A stretch of 64,000 nucleotides of DNA from Pollenia angustigena (Eukaryota; Arthropoda; Insecta; Diptera; Polleniidae). The stretch spans positions 108,275,802 to 108,339,801 of the forward strand of contig OV884058.1 in NCBI GenBank assembly GCA_930367215.1, given 5' to 3'. Positions 52,744 through 63,665 of the stretch are shown here, piece after piece (positions within the stretch are counted from its first letter, which is position 1; each line of letters starts with the position of its first letter). The translations under genes and the position numbers were made by a program. Below the pieces are notes generated by a model, which saw only the letters and a list, made by a program, of their open reading frames with translations, was not told the origin of the DNA and made no database searches.

Positions 52744-53229
52744 ATATATATATATATATATGTCCTTTATTTATTTAAATACAATATAGATACAGCGATA
52801 TAACATAAAAATACTTAAATAAATTGTTCACGAAGAACATAGGGCGTCAAACGACGGGGTCTTTCACAGAGGTTGAAAGCTTTCTGTCTGCTATCGACTT
52901 GGGGATAGCAAGAAGCGATTCCTTTGTCTGAAATTCCCAAGCATCTCACAACTTCCGGTCTTAGACCAAGTGTTCCCTGGAAATGTTATTCAGGCAACCG
53001 TCTGATGACAGCTAAAGTGAGAAGGCGTACAGAACTGAGTATCCTGAGTGCAGGCTTACGCCGACGCGTCTCAGGAAAATAGGTGACAACTGATAACATT
53101 TAGTCACTGAAACTCACCTGTATTAAATCGGCCTAGCGGTGTTGGCAGCCCCAACTCTAGGATCGGAGGCTTTGGCCTAATCAGTCAATCTTCCTAAACT
53201 CGTATGATTACAGAAACGTCAACAAATTT
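52744..53229 (-). mobile_element. 5'-truncated LINE-type insertion with 15-bp duplication
   Basis: AAATTTGTCCTATAT is present at both 52729-52743 and 53230-53244. On the minus strand the insert ends with AATAAATAAAGGAC and an (AT)n tail, typical of target-primed reverse transcription with a poly-A-signal end. It is CG-richer than its surroundings. No clear RT remains, so it is a 3' end of a LINE or a SINE. Confidence 0.75.
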
Positions 53230-53244
53230 AAATTTGTCCTATAT

Positions 53245-54495
53245 CAGAAACAAATTTTCTATAGAATATTATTGAGGATCAAAAAAAGAAAAATGTCCAA
53301 AACCAACTTTCCATGAACAATTTCAGATTAAAATTGCTTTAGATTAGGGAATATTTTCAATAGAAAATGGCTCGTGATCTGAGATAACTTTATTACAGTA
53401 AAATTGCTTTACACCAGAAAACATCTTTCCTATAAAATATTATTCTAGATCAAAGATTACTTTTCTATAGAAAATTGCACCTGATCGGGGCCGATTTCTA
53501 TTAAAAATTTCTGTAGATCAGAGGCAAATTTGCTACAGAAAATTGCTCTACATCATAACCAAATTTTCTAATAAAAATTTTTCTAAATCAAAGACAAGTT
53601 TCTGTATAAAATTGCTCCAGATCAGAGGAAAAATTTCTATTGAAAATTTTTCTAGATCAGGGGCAATTTTTCTATAAAAATTAGCTTTAGATCAAAGAAA
53701 AATTTTATCAGGAGCATTTTCTTTAATCAGAGCCAAATTTGTTATTTTTTTTTTTTTTAAAATTTGCCCTTGATCAGTGCCAAATTTTCTATAGAAAAGC
53801 GTTCTAGATCTGAAGTAAATTTTCTAGATCAGAGGCAAAATTTCTATAGAAAATATCTGTAAAATAGAAGCAAATTTGTAATAGAAAATTGCTCTACATC
53901 AGGAGCAAATTTTCTGTAGAAAATTTCTTTAGATCAGAGGCAAACTTTTTATAGAAAACGTCTTTAGATCAGAGGCAATGTTTCTATAAAAAATTGCTTT
54001 AGATCACAGAAAAATTTTACCAACAGCATTTTCTTTAATCGGAGCCAAATTTTTTATAGGAAATTGCTCTAAGTTTTTCATAGAAATTCGATCTGGATCA
54101 TAGAAAAATTTTGTATCGAAAAACTAATGTGGATTAGTGGCAAATTTTGTTTATAAATTGCTTTTGATCAGTACCAAATTTTCTATAGAAAAGTGCTCTA
54201 TATCAGAGGAAAATTTGTTGCTCTACATCAGAAGCAAATTTTCTGTAAAAAATTTCTAAGATCAAAGGCAATTTTTCTATAGAAAATTGCTCTAGATCAG
54301 AGTCGAATTTTTTAAATGAAATTGTTCAGAAGAGAGGAAAATTTTGTATAGCAAATTTCTCTAGATAGAGTTAAATACATTTTATGTCTTATTATTATGT
54401 CTTATTTATGTCTTAGCAAAATTTTTCGAAAAAGTCCTTGCCGAGCAAAATTTTCTTTGGGAGCCTGAGCTAAGCAACATTTTCTATAGAAAACT
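53245..54495. repeat. Double-dyad array 4
   Basis: Dozens of units of about 35 bp, for example AATTTTCTATAGAAAATTGC then TCTAGATCAGAGGCAA. Spacer dyads are of the form CTCT-AGATC-AGAG. A ~300-bp higher-order resemblance exists between 53690-53900 and 53990-54230. No gene. Confidence 0.8.
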
Positions 54496-54549
54496 TTGCA
54501 TAAATAAATATATATGTGGAAGTGGAATAGAGTTTTTATTTGCTAAATA

Positions 54550-55560
54550 TGCATGTAGGGATGCAATCGGCAGAAACTGGGCTCGAGGTGCGTCAATAAG
54601 ATCTTCGAAGCTGTAGTTAAGCCGACTCTGTTTTACGGGGTTGTTGTATGGTGGACTGTGATGGATAAAGGCAGATACCGCCTGATGCTTGAAAAGGTAC
54701 ACAGACTGGTGGCGTTGATAGTCACTCAATTAAAGCACTCCACATCCACGATTGAGCTGTTTACATTGTTAAACTGGGTCCCGGTGGACATCACGGCCGG
54801 ACTGATGGCTCTTTGCTCGGCGACACGTCTGGACGCGGTGCACAAATGTTCGACTCGTGATTGTAGCCACGACAGGATAACGAAGCGTTCGATTGGCCCT
54901 GAAGGGGTGGACTACTGTACCCCGGAGCCTTTCTTTGGTGTTGGATACGCAGCACATACGACACACAGTAATGTACTGTAAGGTGAAAGGACTTACCGTG
55001 GACCAGCCCTCAGAGTCTATTCTGATGGTTCGCGGTAAGAAGGAAGAGATGGCGGGGGTTTCTTCAATGAGGGACTGGATATAAAAGTTCTCTTTCGTCT
55101 GCCTGACGGCTGTTGTAACCTGCTTAAAGGCGGGCGGCTAACAGTATGTATGTATATTTACTGATCGCAAGGCTGCCATTGCTTTCGTGGCCGATGTCTT
55201 AACTACATTTGGTTAACTGTAGAATGTCGGACATCTTTGAATGAGATTGCGAAGAATTCGAAGTTATCGCTAATGTGGAAACTAGGGCCTGCGGACTGCC
55301 CGTGGAACCAGATAGCAGATGAGTTGGCAAACGAGGTGATACGTATGGATAACACATTCATTGCTCAATTCGTTGGCCTTCCCAATGGCTCACTGTAAGT
55401 AGCTTTTCAAGCGCGAGTCTTATAGAGTTGTGCAGATGGGATGGATTTGCGAATCCACCTGTTCAATATTCGGGGCACTAAGGTTGGCTATGATGAATGG
55501 AGAACTAGATTTATACTTCCCAGCGGCAACAAGCATGAGTAAAGAAGCCTAATAGAAGGC
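54550..55560 (+). pseudogene. LINE relic: RT C-terminus and RNase H
   Basis: The plus strand encodes VNKIFEAVVKPTLFYGVVVW, typical of the region after the RT of I/R1/LOA/Jockey LINEs. It then encodes, in other frames, remnants of an RNase H domain (NSKLSLMWKLGPADCPWNQI then ADELANE, matching WVPGHxxIxGNExADELA). Multiple frame changes and stops show it is dead. The same LINE continues to the right of 55860. Confidence 0.72.
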
Positions 55561-55859
55561 CTTATTAAGCTTATTTATTTTTTACACATGTTGTCATTGG
55601 GAGAAAGCCCTTCCACACTCCCTTGATTAACAACTTTCTTCCCTTTTCAAAGAAAGTTATAATAACAAGAAGGTCACTAAAGAAAAAATAAAACTGAACA
55701 ACTTCCTTTCTCCCTTCATAGAATGTGTACTAAATATTTTGAAAGGTCTTTAAAAAAGAAATTTATACCTTTTAGAAGTCATACTTCTGAAGGCAGGATA
55801 AAATACGAAGCGAATCTTTTAGAAAGGAGTTTAGAGGCCTTCAACAAAGGTTGCCACTT

Positions 55860-57300
55860 GCCGTCCTTTCAATATTTTCCGCTAGGTTAGGTTCAATAGG
55901 GACAAGATTAGAACCAGGGTTTAAAAGCATCCATCAGCTGGCTGCTTTTTATTTTTGCTTTTGCCACTGCTTTTGAAATTTTTAATTTTTTTCCAATAGC
56001 CAATGTTTTGTTTTTCGCTTGTGCAAAAAAGCAAATCTCCTATTTTGAATATTTTTATTTTCTGACAACTGCTTTTTTACCAGCCAGCGACAAAAATGGA
56101 CAACCACATAAAAAGCAAAAGCTAAAAAAAATTATTTCGCCTTTTGCTTTTTTACTTTTTCCTGAAAGAAGAGCTAGTTAAAAAAGACAAACCAAAAAAC
56201 AAATCTAAAATTCAAAGAACAAAAATTCTTCTCTGGCTGGTAATAACAAAAAGCCGCTGAAGTGTGTGCTAAAAGCAGTCTGAGCAGAGCTATTAGCTCT
56301 GCAAAAAGGCAGATTACAACGAAAAATACTGATCAGTGTACAAGCAACATGGTTTTTTTTCATGGTGGTGAGGAAAAATAAATTTTTGCCTTTCTTCAGT
56401 AATGTTGTAGTAATGTTGTTGTTGCTCGACAGTTTGCATGACTATAGCACGAAATGTGTGTGTGTGTGCCAAAGTGTCTGTTGGATTTTTTATTGTATAG
56501 AAACAAAAACAAATTCTTGTTGTATTTGTTTTGCATGAAAAATATCACTTGTCTTCGTCGATCATGTGCCTTTCAGCTACCTTTGCGCTGCTTTTATCTC
56601 CTATTTTGCGGCTATTAGCATGCAGTGGTTTTTGATTTGGCGGCCGTTTGACAGAATCTTTTTGTTTCATTCTCTTTCCTACATATTTTCTCCTACAACA
56701 GAAAAGTTATTGCCGTTGCTTTTTGAGTTCCATCAAATAAGAAATTTTTGCTATTGTTAAAAAAGCAATAGTTGGAAAAAGCAGTGTCCATTAACAGGTT
56801 ACTTTTCAAAAACAGTGTGTTTATTTTGCTGCTGCTTTTGAAAAGTGTGGGCTTTTTTAGCAGTGGAACTTGTCGGCTTTTTATTTTTTATTTTTTTTTT
56901 TAATAGGAAAAAGGCAAAATTAGGCCGCTTTTGCTAATATGGCGATAGCATTTTAAACCCTGATTAGAACAGCAGTCGCATTTGTGACTGGGCACTGGCC
57001 TGTGGGGTCTCATTTGAGAAGATTGAGTCTGTAATTCAATGACTTCTGCAGAGTTGTCATGACGAGAAGGAAGAGGACACTGTGCTAAATTTTCTACGAG
57101 ATTCGGGGCATTAGGGAAAATTACCGGGGAAAACCGGTGTTTGCCTGCTTGGAGGATTTATCGAGCGTAGAGCTAAGGTCGTTTCTTTTCCCCATAAGGA
57201 AGACGAATTGGTTGAATTCTGCAGTGACGTCTACCGAGTAGCTACTCTGTATAATACGCATTGGCGCTAGTTATCACAAAGGGAACACTTAAGGACTTAA
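55860..57300 (+). pseudogene. LINE C-terminus interrupted by a hAT element
   Basis: When the hAT at 55915-56962 and one copy of its target are removed, the frame VRFNRDKIRT-AVAFVTGHWP continues with VGSHLRRLSL. It then runs through a degraded zinc-knuckle region to CLEDLSSVELRSFLF. TGHWPVGxHxRRL...CRxC...LEDLS is the conserved C-terminus of LINEs that carry RNase H. Confidence 0.7.
55915..56962. mobile_element. hAT element with perfect ATTAGAAC duplication
   Basis: CAGGGTTTAAAAGCATC and inverted CAGGGTTTAAAATGCTATC, both flanked by ATTAGAAC (55907-55914 and 56963-56970). TTTTGCTTTT/AAAAGCAAAA motifs are frequent. 1,048 bp, no transposase recognised. Confidence 0.9.
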
Positions 57301-58598
57301 GTGAGCTGTCTCTCGATGACTGCCCAAGGAAAAAATTCAATATAGTGTTTGTTTGAAGACATTTTTTTTAGATGACTTTGCTCTGAGAAAATTTTCTTTA
57401 GAATGCGTTGCTTTTGAAAAATTAGTTTGCTCTGACTAAAATTTGTTAGAAAAGACTTTGCTACTGATTAAGAGAAACGTACAAATTTCTCTCTTTGTTC
57501 TCAGTAAAATGTAAATAAAAAATCTTACAGGTTAACTTAAAACAATTTCTTACACATCTTAATAATTAAACAAATAAATTATTTTTCAACAGTCAGACAG
57601 ACCAACATTTTTTTTCACTTTTGCTATTCAGACACTCTGGCGTATGATTTCTGTTGATTTATTTAATTAAAATGAATTTCATTAATTAATATCACTCATA
57701 CGTCATGTTAAATCATTGATTAAACGGAGCGTAGACAAGTAGACGTGAACGGAAATTTTAATTGAATAGAAAATTTATTCATACCCATTTTTAGAGTACA
57801 GTTATGTTCGCACCTATCAAATATTTGACGTCCTACACGTAACCACTAGTTTTATTAAAAAAAATTACTTAATTTTGCAAAACGTTTGGCTTGATCAAAC
57901 GACAGTTTCTAGATTAGATTATGCAATTTTCTTCTTACAAATAAAGTTTAGTTAATCAGAGGAAAAATTTATAAATAAATCTAAAGTTTAATCAATTTAT
58001 TAGTCACGTCTTTTTTTTTTTTGATTTTTTCGCCAAATATTTGTTGGGTCTGAACATAAATGGAGTGTTATTTATGGCAGTTTCTATAGTTTTTTTTTTT
58101 TTTTTTTAATTATATTCATTTCACAAAAAAATAATTATCTAAAGGGAGAAGAGTGGGGGCTTTTAAATCGCATTTAATGGTTGCTTTATAGTTTTTGTAA
58201 GGATTTCCTTGGTATTTAACCAACTGCTTTTGTTAAACCACAAACATAATTTAATACGCTTTACACTCTCTGTTAACAAAATGTAATTCTAGAATAACTT
58301 CTTTAAGCAATTCTAGAAAGCGTTTTTAAAATGGGGAAAAAATTACAAACAGAATGACAAGTATTTTAAGTTTTTTCTTCTGTTTTTTTTAGCAGCATTT
58401 CTATTTGAAAAAGAGATATTTTGTAAATTTAAATTTCTTTCCCCCTGTTTAAGTATTTATTAATACACTTGAGTATTTTTTACAATTTCTTTTTTATTTC
58501 CTGTATTTCTCCCATTATTCTTTTTTTGTCTTGCAGTTATAACTAATTTTTTCATACAAATTTTTTTTCTGTTTTCTTTTTGCTGGAATAATAATTAC
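57300..58598. other. Intron DNA next to exon 1
   Basis: Weak dyad units at 57350-57500, then AT-rich DNA with long T runs (58008-58022, 58089-58107). No gene seen until the exon donor at 58598. Confidence 0.5.
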
Positions 58599-58772
58599 CT
58601 GTATGTGATCACAGTCCGACCAGGTTTTCAATCTTGGCTCGAATTTCTTATCCTTTTCATTGGTACTGGGTGCCACCTTAACGTTGGTAGTATCCTGTGT
58701 TGAAATCCATATCAGGTTACCCTTGGGTTGTTTAACTAAAATTAACGCATGTTTACCATGGGGTACATCATG
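58599..58772 (-). CDS. Host gene exon 1 of 9 in window: start of a CUB domain
   Basis: Internal exon of 58 codons in phase 0. On the minus strand an acceptor (CTAG) precedes base 58772 and a donor (GTAAT) follows 58599. The peptide starts HDVPHGKHALILVKQ and ends WSDCDHIQ. It joins in frame to DYVTVYDGY in the next exon and so completes the typical CUB stretch C-x-x-x-DYVxVYDG. No start codon or signal peptide is present, so the 5' exons lie beyond the right edge. It is followed by a 37-kb intron full of transposons. The assembled protein (about four CUB domains, an LDLa module, one membrane segment) has the layout of SOL-1/Neto-type auxiliary subunits of ionotropic glutamate receptors. That family call is inferred from architecture only. 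Confidence 0.82.
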
Positions 58773-60400
58773 CTAGAAACCAGAGACCAGCAACAACGAA
58801 CGGAAAAAATGTGCCAGGAAACATAATAAGTGCAAAGGTTGTTGTTGTTGTAGGAATGACCATCAAAGGCAAAAGTACACAGTAGGAAAAGAAACGGAAA
58901 AGAAAAGAGGATTAATTTTTTTTATTATTTTTTCTTAAGTTAAACAAATATGTAAAATGAAAAAACGGTAATGAATTTTTTTTTAATAAATGAAAAAATT
59001 GTTTGCTAATGTGTGTTTGGTAAATGTTGAAAGAGAAATATTTTCTCGCCTTAAGGAGCTTAAAAGTTTTCAACTTGAAACTTTTTGTTTCCTTTTGCAT
59101 GTTTTCGGAAAAAATTATATAAAAGTTTTTCATTGCGTTTGTTATATATTTTCTGAATCCTTATGAGAAGCAAAAATGATTTAACAATGTCCGTCTGTCG
59201 GTATGTCTGTCTGTATGTTGGTTGATAGGGATTTTCAAAGAGCCTAGATAGGACTAGGTTATTTTGTATTTATTTTACGCTTACCACATTGGTCCATATA
59301 TAGCTGAGATATGAGCAAAAAACTAAGACTGTCTCTAGTATAACTCTTTAAATTGTTCCCATAAGCCTTTACATTAGTAAGTCTTCTTTTATTCTAAGAA
59401 CATTTAGATACTAGCAGTGAATGTTTATGAAATCTATTTCTTAATGCCCGAATAAAAAAACAAATTACTGATTTTTATATACCGAAATAATGGTCTTGGC
59501 ACAATGAGCTAGGAGGATTAAATTTGGCACAGATATTTCCTAACTACAACGAATTGATTAGGTTAGGTTAGTTTAGGTCTAAAGGAGGATGAAGCAAAAA
59601 GGATGCAACCCCTTATCAATATGATATACACTAAGGCCTCTACCGGGCCTGTTGTGCGCTCCTTTAGATCATGGTGATTTAGGTTGATAGTGCTACCACC
59701 ACTTTTAGGGAGGGGGTTAGTTTTCTGGACGTAATTCCCTAAGGTTTTCCAGTCATCATTCCTCAGGGAACCAAAGTCCAACATGACATCGATCCCAAGG
59801 TGTTTGGATCTTAATTAAGTAAAGGCCTGACAGTGGCATAGAAAGTACTACAGCGACTTGCTCTCCTCGCCATACGCTCTAAACTCGTCTGATTCTGTCC
59901 ATCAAATTTGGTGTAGTTCTACCCGTAGTCCTGCATGACCAGTCAGGATATGCACCATTATACCAACATCGCACTTACTCTCATTAAGGAGGCTTCTTGT
60001 TCTCCTCTCGTTTTGGTTACCTTAGGAAATCAAATTCATTACATGTTGAAAATCAATAAAAGCCATGCAAGTGACATCCCAAATTTTGGGTTTTAGTACA
60101 GATGTCGGTAGATTTACATGCCTTACGCCCTATTCTTATGAGGGCCTTACCACCGGGTAACGAAAAATGCGTTTTCAACTGCCCTTGTGTGTGAGCGTTA
60201 CCAACAAACACAAGGTCTACTGACTCCAGTGATTCCAGACAGGACCTCTGCTAAGCCACGATCTCAAAAAGATATGTCAATTTTGAATTATGCCGTATTC
60301 CAGGTTTTTGCTGCACCTGATTTTCTTATAGGATTTAACACCATAAGTTGGAATATCCTATAAATGTTTCTCTTTATACAAAACAAACTTATTTACTTTA
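58773..60400. other. Intron DNA right of exon 1
   Basis: T-rich at 58915-58990. A CTGTCGGTATGTCTGTCTGT stretch lies near 59195. Bases 59550-60060 contain GGTTAGGTTAGTTTAGG and C/G-richer DNA that looks like transposon sequence, but I could not assign it. Confidence 0.45.
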
Positions 60401-61990
60401 GATGGCTATTACAACCGGGAGTCGGTTTCAGCCTGAAGTAAAATATAACTCCAGTTGTCTTTTGCATGCTGGCGCCAGTTGGAAACACCAAGTGCTGTTA
60501 GGTTTTGTTTTATGTGGTCGTTCAAACGGAGATTGGGTCGCCCTTTTCTATGTTGCCCACACGCAGACAAAAAACATGTTTAAATATGGTAACCTCCAAC
60601 GAAACTATTTTTAAAGAAAATGGTAAACATATTATGGTTGAATTAGTACTCAATCAAGAAGCCACAACCATAATATGGTTGCCTCTAAATATGTTATGGT
60701 TAAATGTGACAATAATTTTTTTTAAAATTAACAATATTATTTTGCAAGAGCAACATGCTTTGGTTTGCTATTAGAAGTCTTAAACAGGTTTTACTTATTT
60801 TTGACCATTACATGTTCGGAGGCAACCATAATATAGTTGTGGCTTCTTGATGGAGGAGTTATTCAACCATAATATGGTTGTCGGTGACAATAATATTGTT
60901 AAATGAATCATAATATGTTTAAAATTTTCTTTAAACATAGTTTTGTTGGAGGTGACCATATTTAAACATGTTTTTTCTCTGCGTGCATCGATGGGTTCTT
61001 CTTTGAATGCCTTCCAGCCCGAATCATCATTTTCCATTCGCCAAGCGTGTCCAAGCCAACGGAGTCAATGTATTTTAATGCGCTAAGCTCATACAGCTCT
61101 TGATTCATTCTGATTCGGAATACATCATCAACGCGTAGATAGCTATAAATCGTGCGGATAATCTTTCTCTCGAACCACACCAACTTATCATATCTCATCT
61201 GTTCTTTTAATTGTCCATGTTTCAGCACTTTTCAGTAGATGGACAGTATGAGCGATTTGTAGAGTGCTATTTTTGTTGGGCCGAGAGAGGGCTTTATTTT
61301 TAACTGCTTATCAAGCCCAAAGTAGCATCTGTTGGCCAGAGTTGTTCTCCGCTTATTTTCTAAGCTGACATCGTTATTGTTATTACTAGCACTGGCACCT
61401 TATCATACGAAGTCTTTTACAACTTCAAATCTGTAATTTTTGATCGCTATACGTTGTTTGAGATGCTGAGATTTTCTACCACTGGAAATTAAATACTTCG
61501 TCTTGTCCTCGTTCACCGTAAAGCCCATACTCTTGGACTGTTTTTCAAGCTCTGCAAAAGCTTTACTTAATGCTCGTTTGTTGCGACCAATAATGTCAAT
61601 ATCGTTAGCATGGCACTTTTGTTGTAAATAATGTCAGTGGTTTTGATTTTTGCCTCTTGCAAAATCTTCTCCATTAGAAGGTTGAAGAAGTCGCCTTGCC
61701 TAAAACCCCGCTTGGTACAAAAAGGCTTAAAAAGATTTGTTGCTATTTTAACGGACCTTTTTGTATTTTCCAAAGTCATTACACAAAGTTGAACGATCTT
61801 TGCTGGAATACCAAGCTCAGACATGGCAACGTAAAATTTTTCCCTTATCGGGCTATGGAATGTAGCTTTATCGACGAATAGATGAAGGGTGAAATTTGTT
61901 TTTCTTGGGTCTTTTCCAGGATTTGACACAGTGTGAATATCTGGTCTGTGATGGACTTGCCAGGTCTAAGTCCATACTGATAAAATAAAC
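60400..61990 (-). pseudogene. RTE-like LINE relic split by a MITE
   Basis: The minus strand (right to left) encodes VAMSELGIPAKIVQLCVMTL, KRGFRQGDFFNLLMEKIL, then WFERKIIRTIYSYLRVDDVF and RIRMNQELYEL. Beyond the MITE it continues KGRPNLRLNDHIKQNLTALG then VSNWRQHAKDN. The order AMxxLGIPxKxxxLxxMT...TKRGFRQGDxxSxxLFNLxME...RxRxNxELYEL...GRPxLRxxDDIxxD fits an RTE-type LINE reverse transcriptase. The YADD box and several other parts are lost, with stops throughout. Confidence 0.75.
60560..60985. mobile_element. MITE with ~60-bp inverted ends inside the LINE relic
   Basis: CACGCAGACAAAAAACATGT then TTAAATATGGTAACCTCCAAC is mirrored on the right by the complement of CACGCAGAGAAAAAACATGT then TTAAATATGGTCACCTCCAAC. 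The motif AACCATAATATGGTTG recurs inside. No clear target duplication and no ORF. Confidence 0.8.
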
Positions 61991-63080
61991 TAAGTTGTTA
62001 AAATTAATATCCAAAATATGAGAATTGTTTGGTTTGAAAAATAAGCGAAAGCATGCTATTATTTCACCTACCGCCCGTACAAATATGCTCCCGAAATAAG
62101 AATTGTGACACGATATCTCCCATAGATAGAGCTAGGAGATAACTGCATTTTCATTACTATTGTGAAGGGTATAGAAGTATCTGCACAGCTGAATACGGCC
62201 ATCTAAATTGTTATTATAAAAAAAGAAGCCCCTTCATACTCAATTTTATTGCCTCTTTATTTTAACAAAAGGCAGACTTTAATGCCCAATTTTCAGGATA
62301 GTATTTAAATCAATATTGAGTTAATTTTCATAACAAACTTAAATCGTATTTAAAACAGATTGGTTTTTTGAGTTTTATTTGAAAAGTCTTATTTAATTTA
62401 GATAAAAGTATGGTAGCACTACTAAATACAAAAAAAAAAAATATAAAAAAGTGTATTTATTTACAAGGTGGTCTGAAAAAAAACAGCTGACTGTTAATGC
62501 TTTGCCTGTTGTTGTTGTATTGTTGTGATATTGAGGTCACCTTGCTAAAATATTGCAATGGAAACTTAAGTTGAAATTAAGTGTACCACATCGGTGAATT
62601 AAGTTTCACTTAAGTTTTTAGTGAAGAAGAGAATTTTGTATTTAAAACGATTTTAAAAATAAATGTGTTTTAATATCAATCCTGAAAATGGGCCATAAGT
62701 CTTTTTTTTAAAGCGATAATTATCTATCGCTATTATTTTCAATAAAATTTTTTTCATTTTAAAAACATAAACATGAAAATTTAAAATCTCTTTAAATTTA
62801 ATTGTTGTCTCTTGAAATGTAATTCAATATTTTTTTCAGTGGCAGTAAATTGTTCAATAAAATGTACAATTACAAATCAAGCTCGTTATCGTTGGCAATT
62901 GTATTGTATTTCTTAATTTCTTATTCTTTTTTTTTTGTATTTTTTCTTTTTAATTTATTTTAAATTACATTTTATTTTCAATCTCGTATTACTTTTTGTT
63001 AGTTTGTTGCTAAAGGGTGTTTTGTTTAGAGTAACATTACGTTAGATAAAAATAAAACAAAGAAACATATTTTTAATGTA
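61990..63080. other. AT-rich DNA, nothing recognised
   Basis: Low-complexity T- and A-rich stretches and no open frame with motifs. Confidence 0.45.
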
Positions 63081-63215
63081 AAAATAAGATTTGGGGCAGC
63101 CCATGGCGCGTTCTTATTTTCATACACTTTTCGCACAATTTTAGGCCATATTTCAATAATAACTTTTCGAATGTTGTTTTTCAAGTAACTCAATCTTGGT
63201 GGCCAATTAAAGTTT
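63080..63215 (-). pseudogene. Possible mariner C-terminal scrap
   Basis: The minus strand reads NWPPRLSYLKNNIRKVIIEI then WPKIVRKVYENKNAP and LIFTLKI. NWPPR...L and NIRxxIxxIxPxxxxKVxEN resemble the C-terminus of DD41D mariner transposases, with the DLTPLDYFLWG core missing. The stretch is short and the call is tentative. Confidence 0.35.
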
Positions 63216-63665
63216 CTTCAAGTTAATAAATTGTTTGACCTACCGACCATTTAAAAAAAAAATCGAGTTAGGAATAGGGTATGTATATTTTTTCTGAATC
63301 CATAACCTGTTTCAATCGTTTATTTGATATAAAGTTTATTAAGTTTTGGTTTGCTCTACCCCTTTCCGACCTAAAGTCGATCCAAGTGACATATTTATCT
63401 AAATTTTTGAATTCTGTTATTTCGGTGCACATAAAACATATAGGGGTGTTGAGTTTTGTCAGTAAGATCGTTTATCCTATTTTTGCAGGATACGCACAAT
63501 TGTTGCAGTCCGGTTTAATTTCCAAATACATCTCCTTGAAACAATATTATTTATTTATATTTTTCAATGTGGTATTTAAAGAAAAAATTTAGTTTTTTTT
63601 AGTTAAACATAAATATACTTTTCATTTTAAACAATAAGTTTGCGTTCTTGATTTGCATTTTACAA

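Larger units (their letters stand above)
21610..58598 (-). other. Giant intron (36,989 bp) of the CUB/LDLa gene
   Basis: The intron is defined by the donor after exon 1 (58599) and the acceptor before exon 2 (21609), which are in phase. I recognise no further host exon in it. It holds a hAT remnant, a Helitron, two LTR retroelements, several hAT, mariner and PIF-like MITEs, a piggyBac relic, LINE relics and long double-dyad repeat arrays. The LTR elements lie in the same transcriptional orientation as the host gene. Confidence 0.8.

Noticed and set aside
22740..54495. CRISPR-like array made of the ~34-bp repeat with spacers
   Set aside because: The units are degenerate and contiguous without unique spacers of constant length, and the setting is a fly intron with no cas genes.
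63281..63592. Plus-strand 103-codon frame
   Set aside because: Hydrophobic and AT-rich with no recognisable motif or conserved neighbours. Its start overlaps a dispersed repeat.
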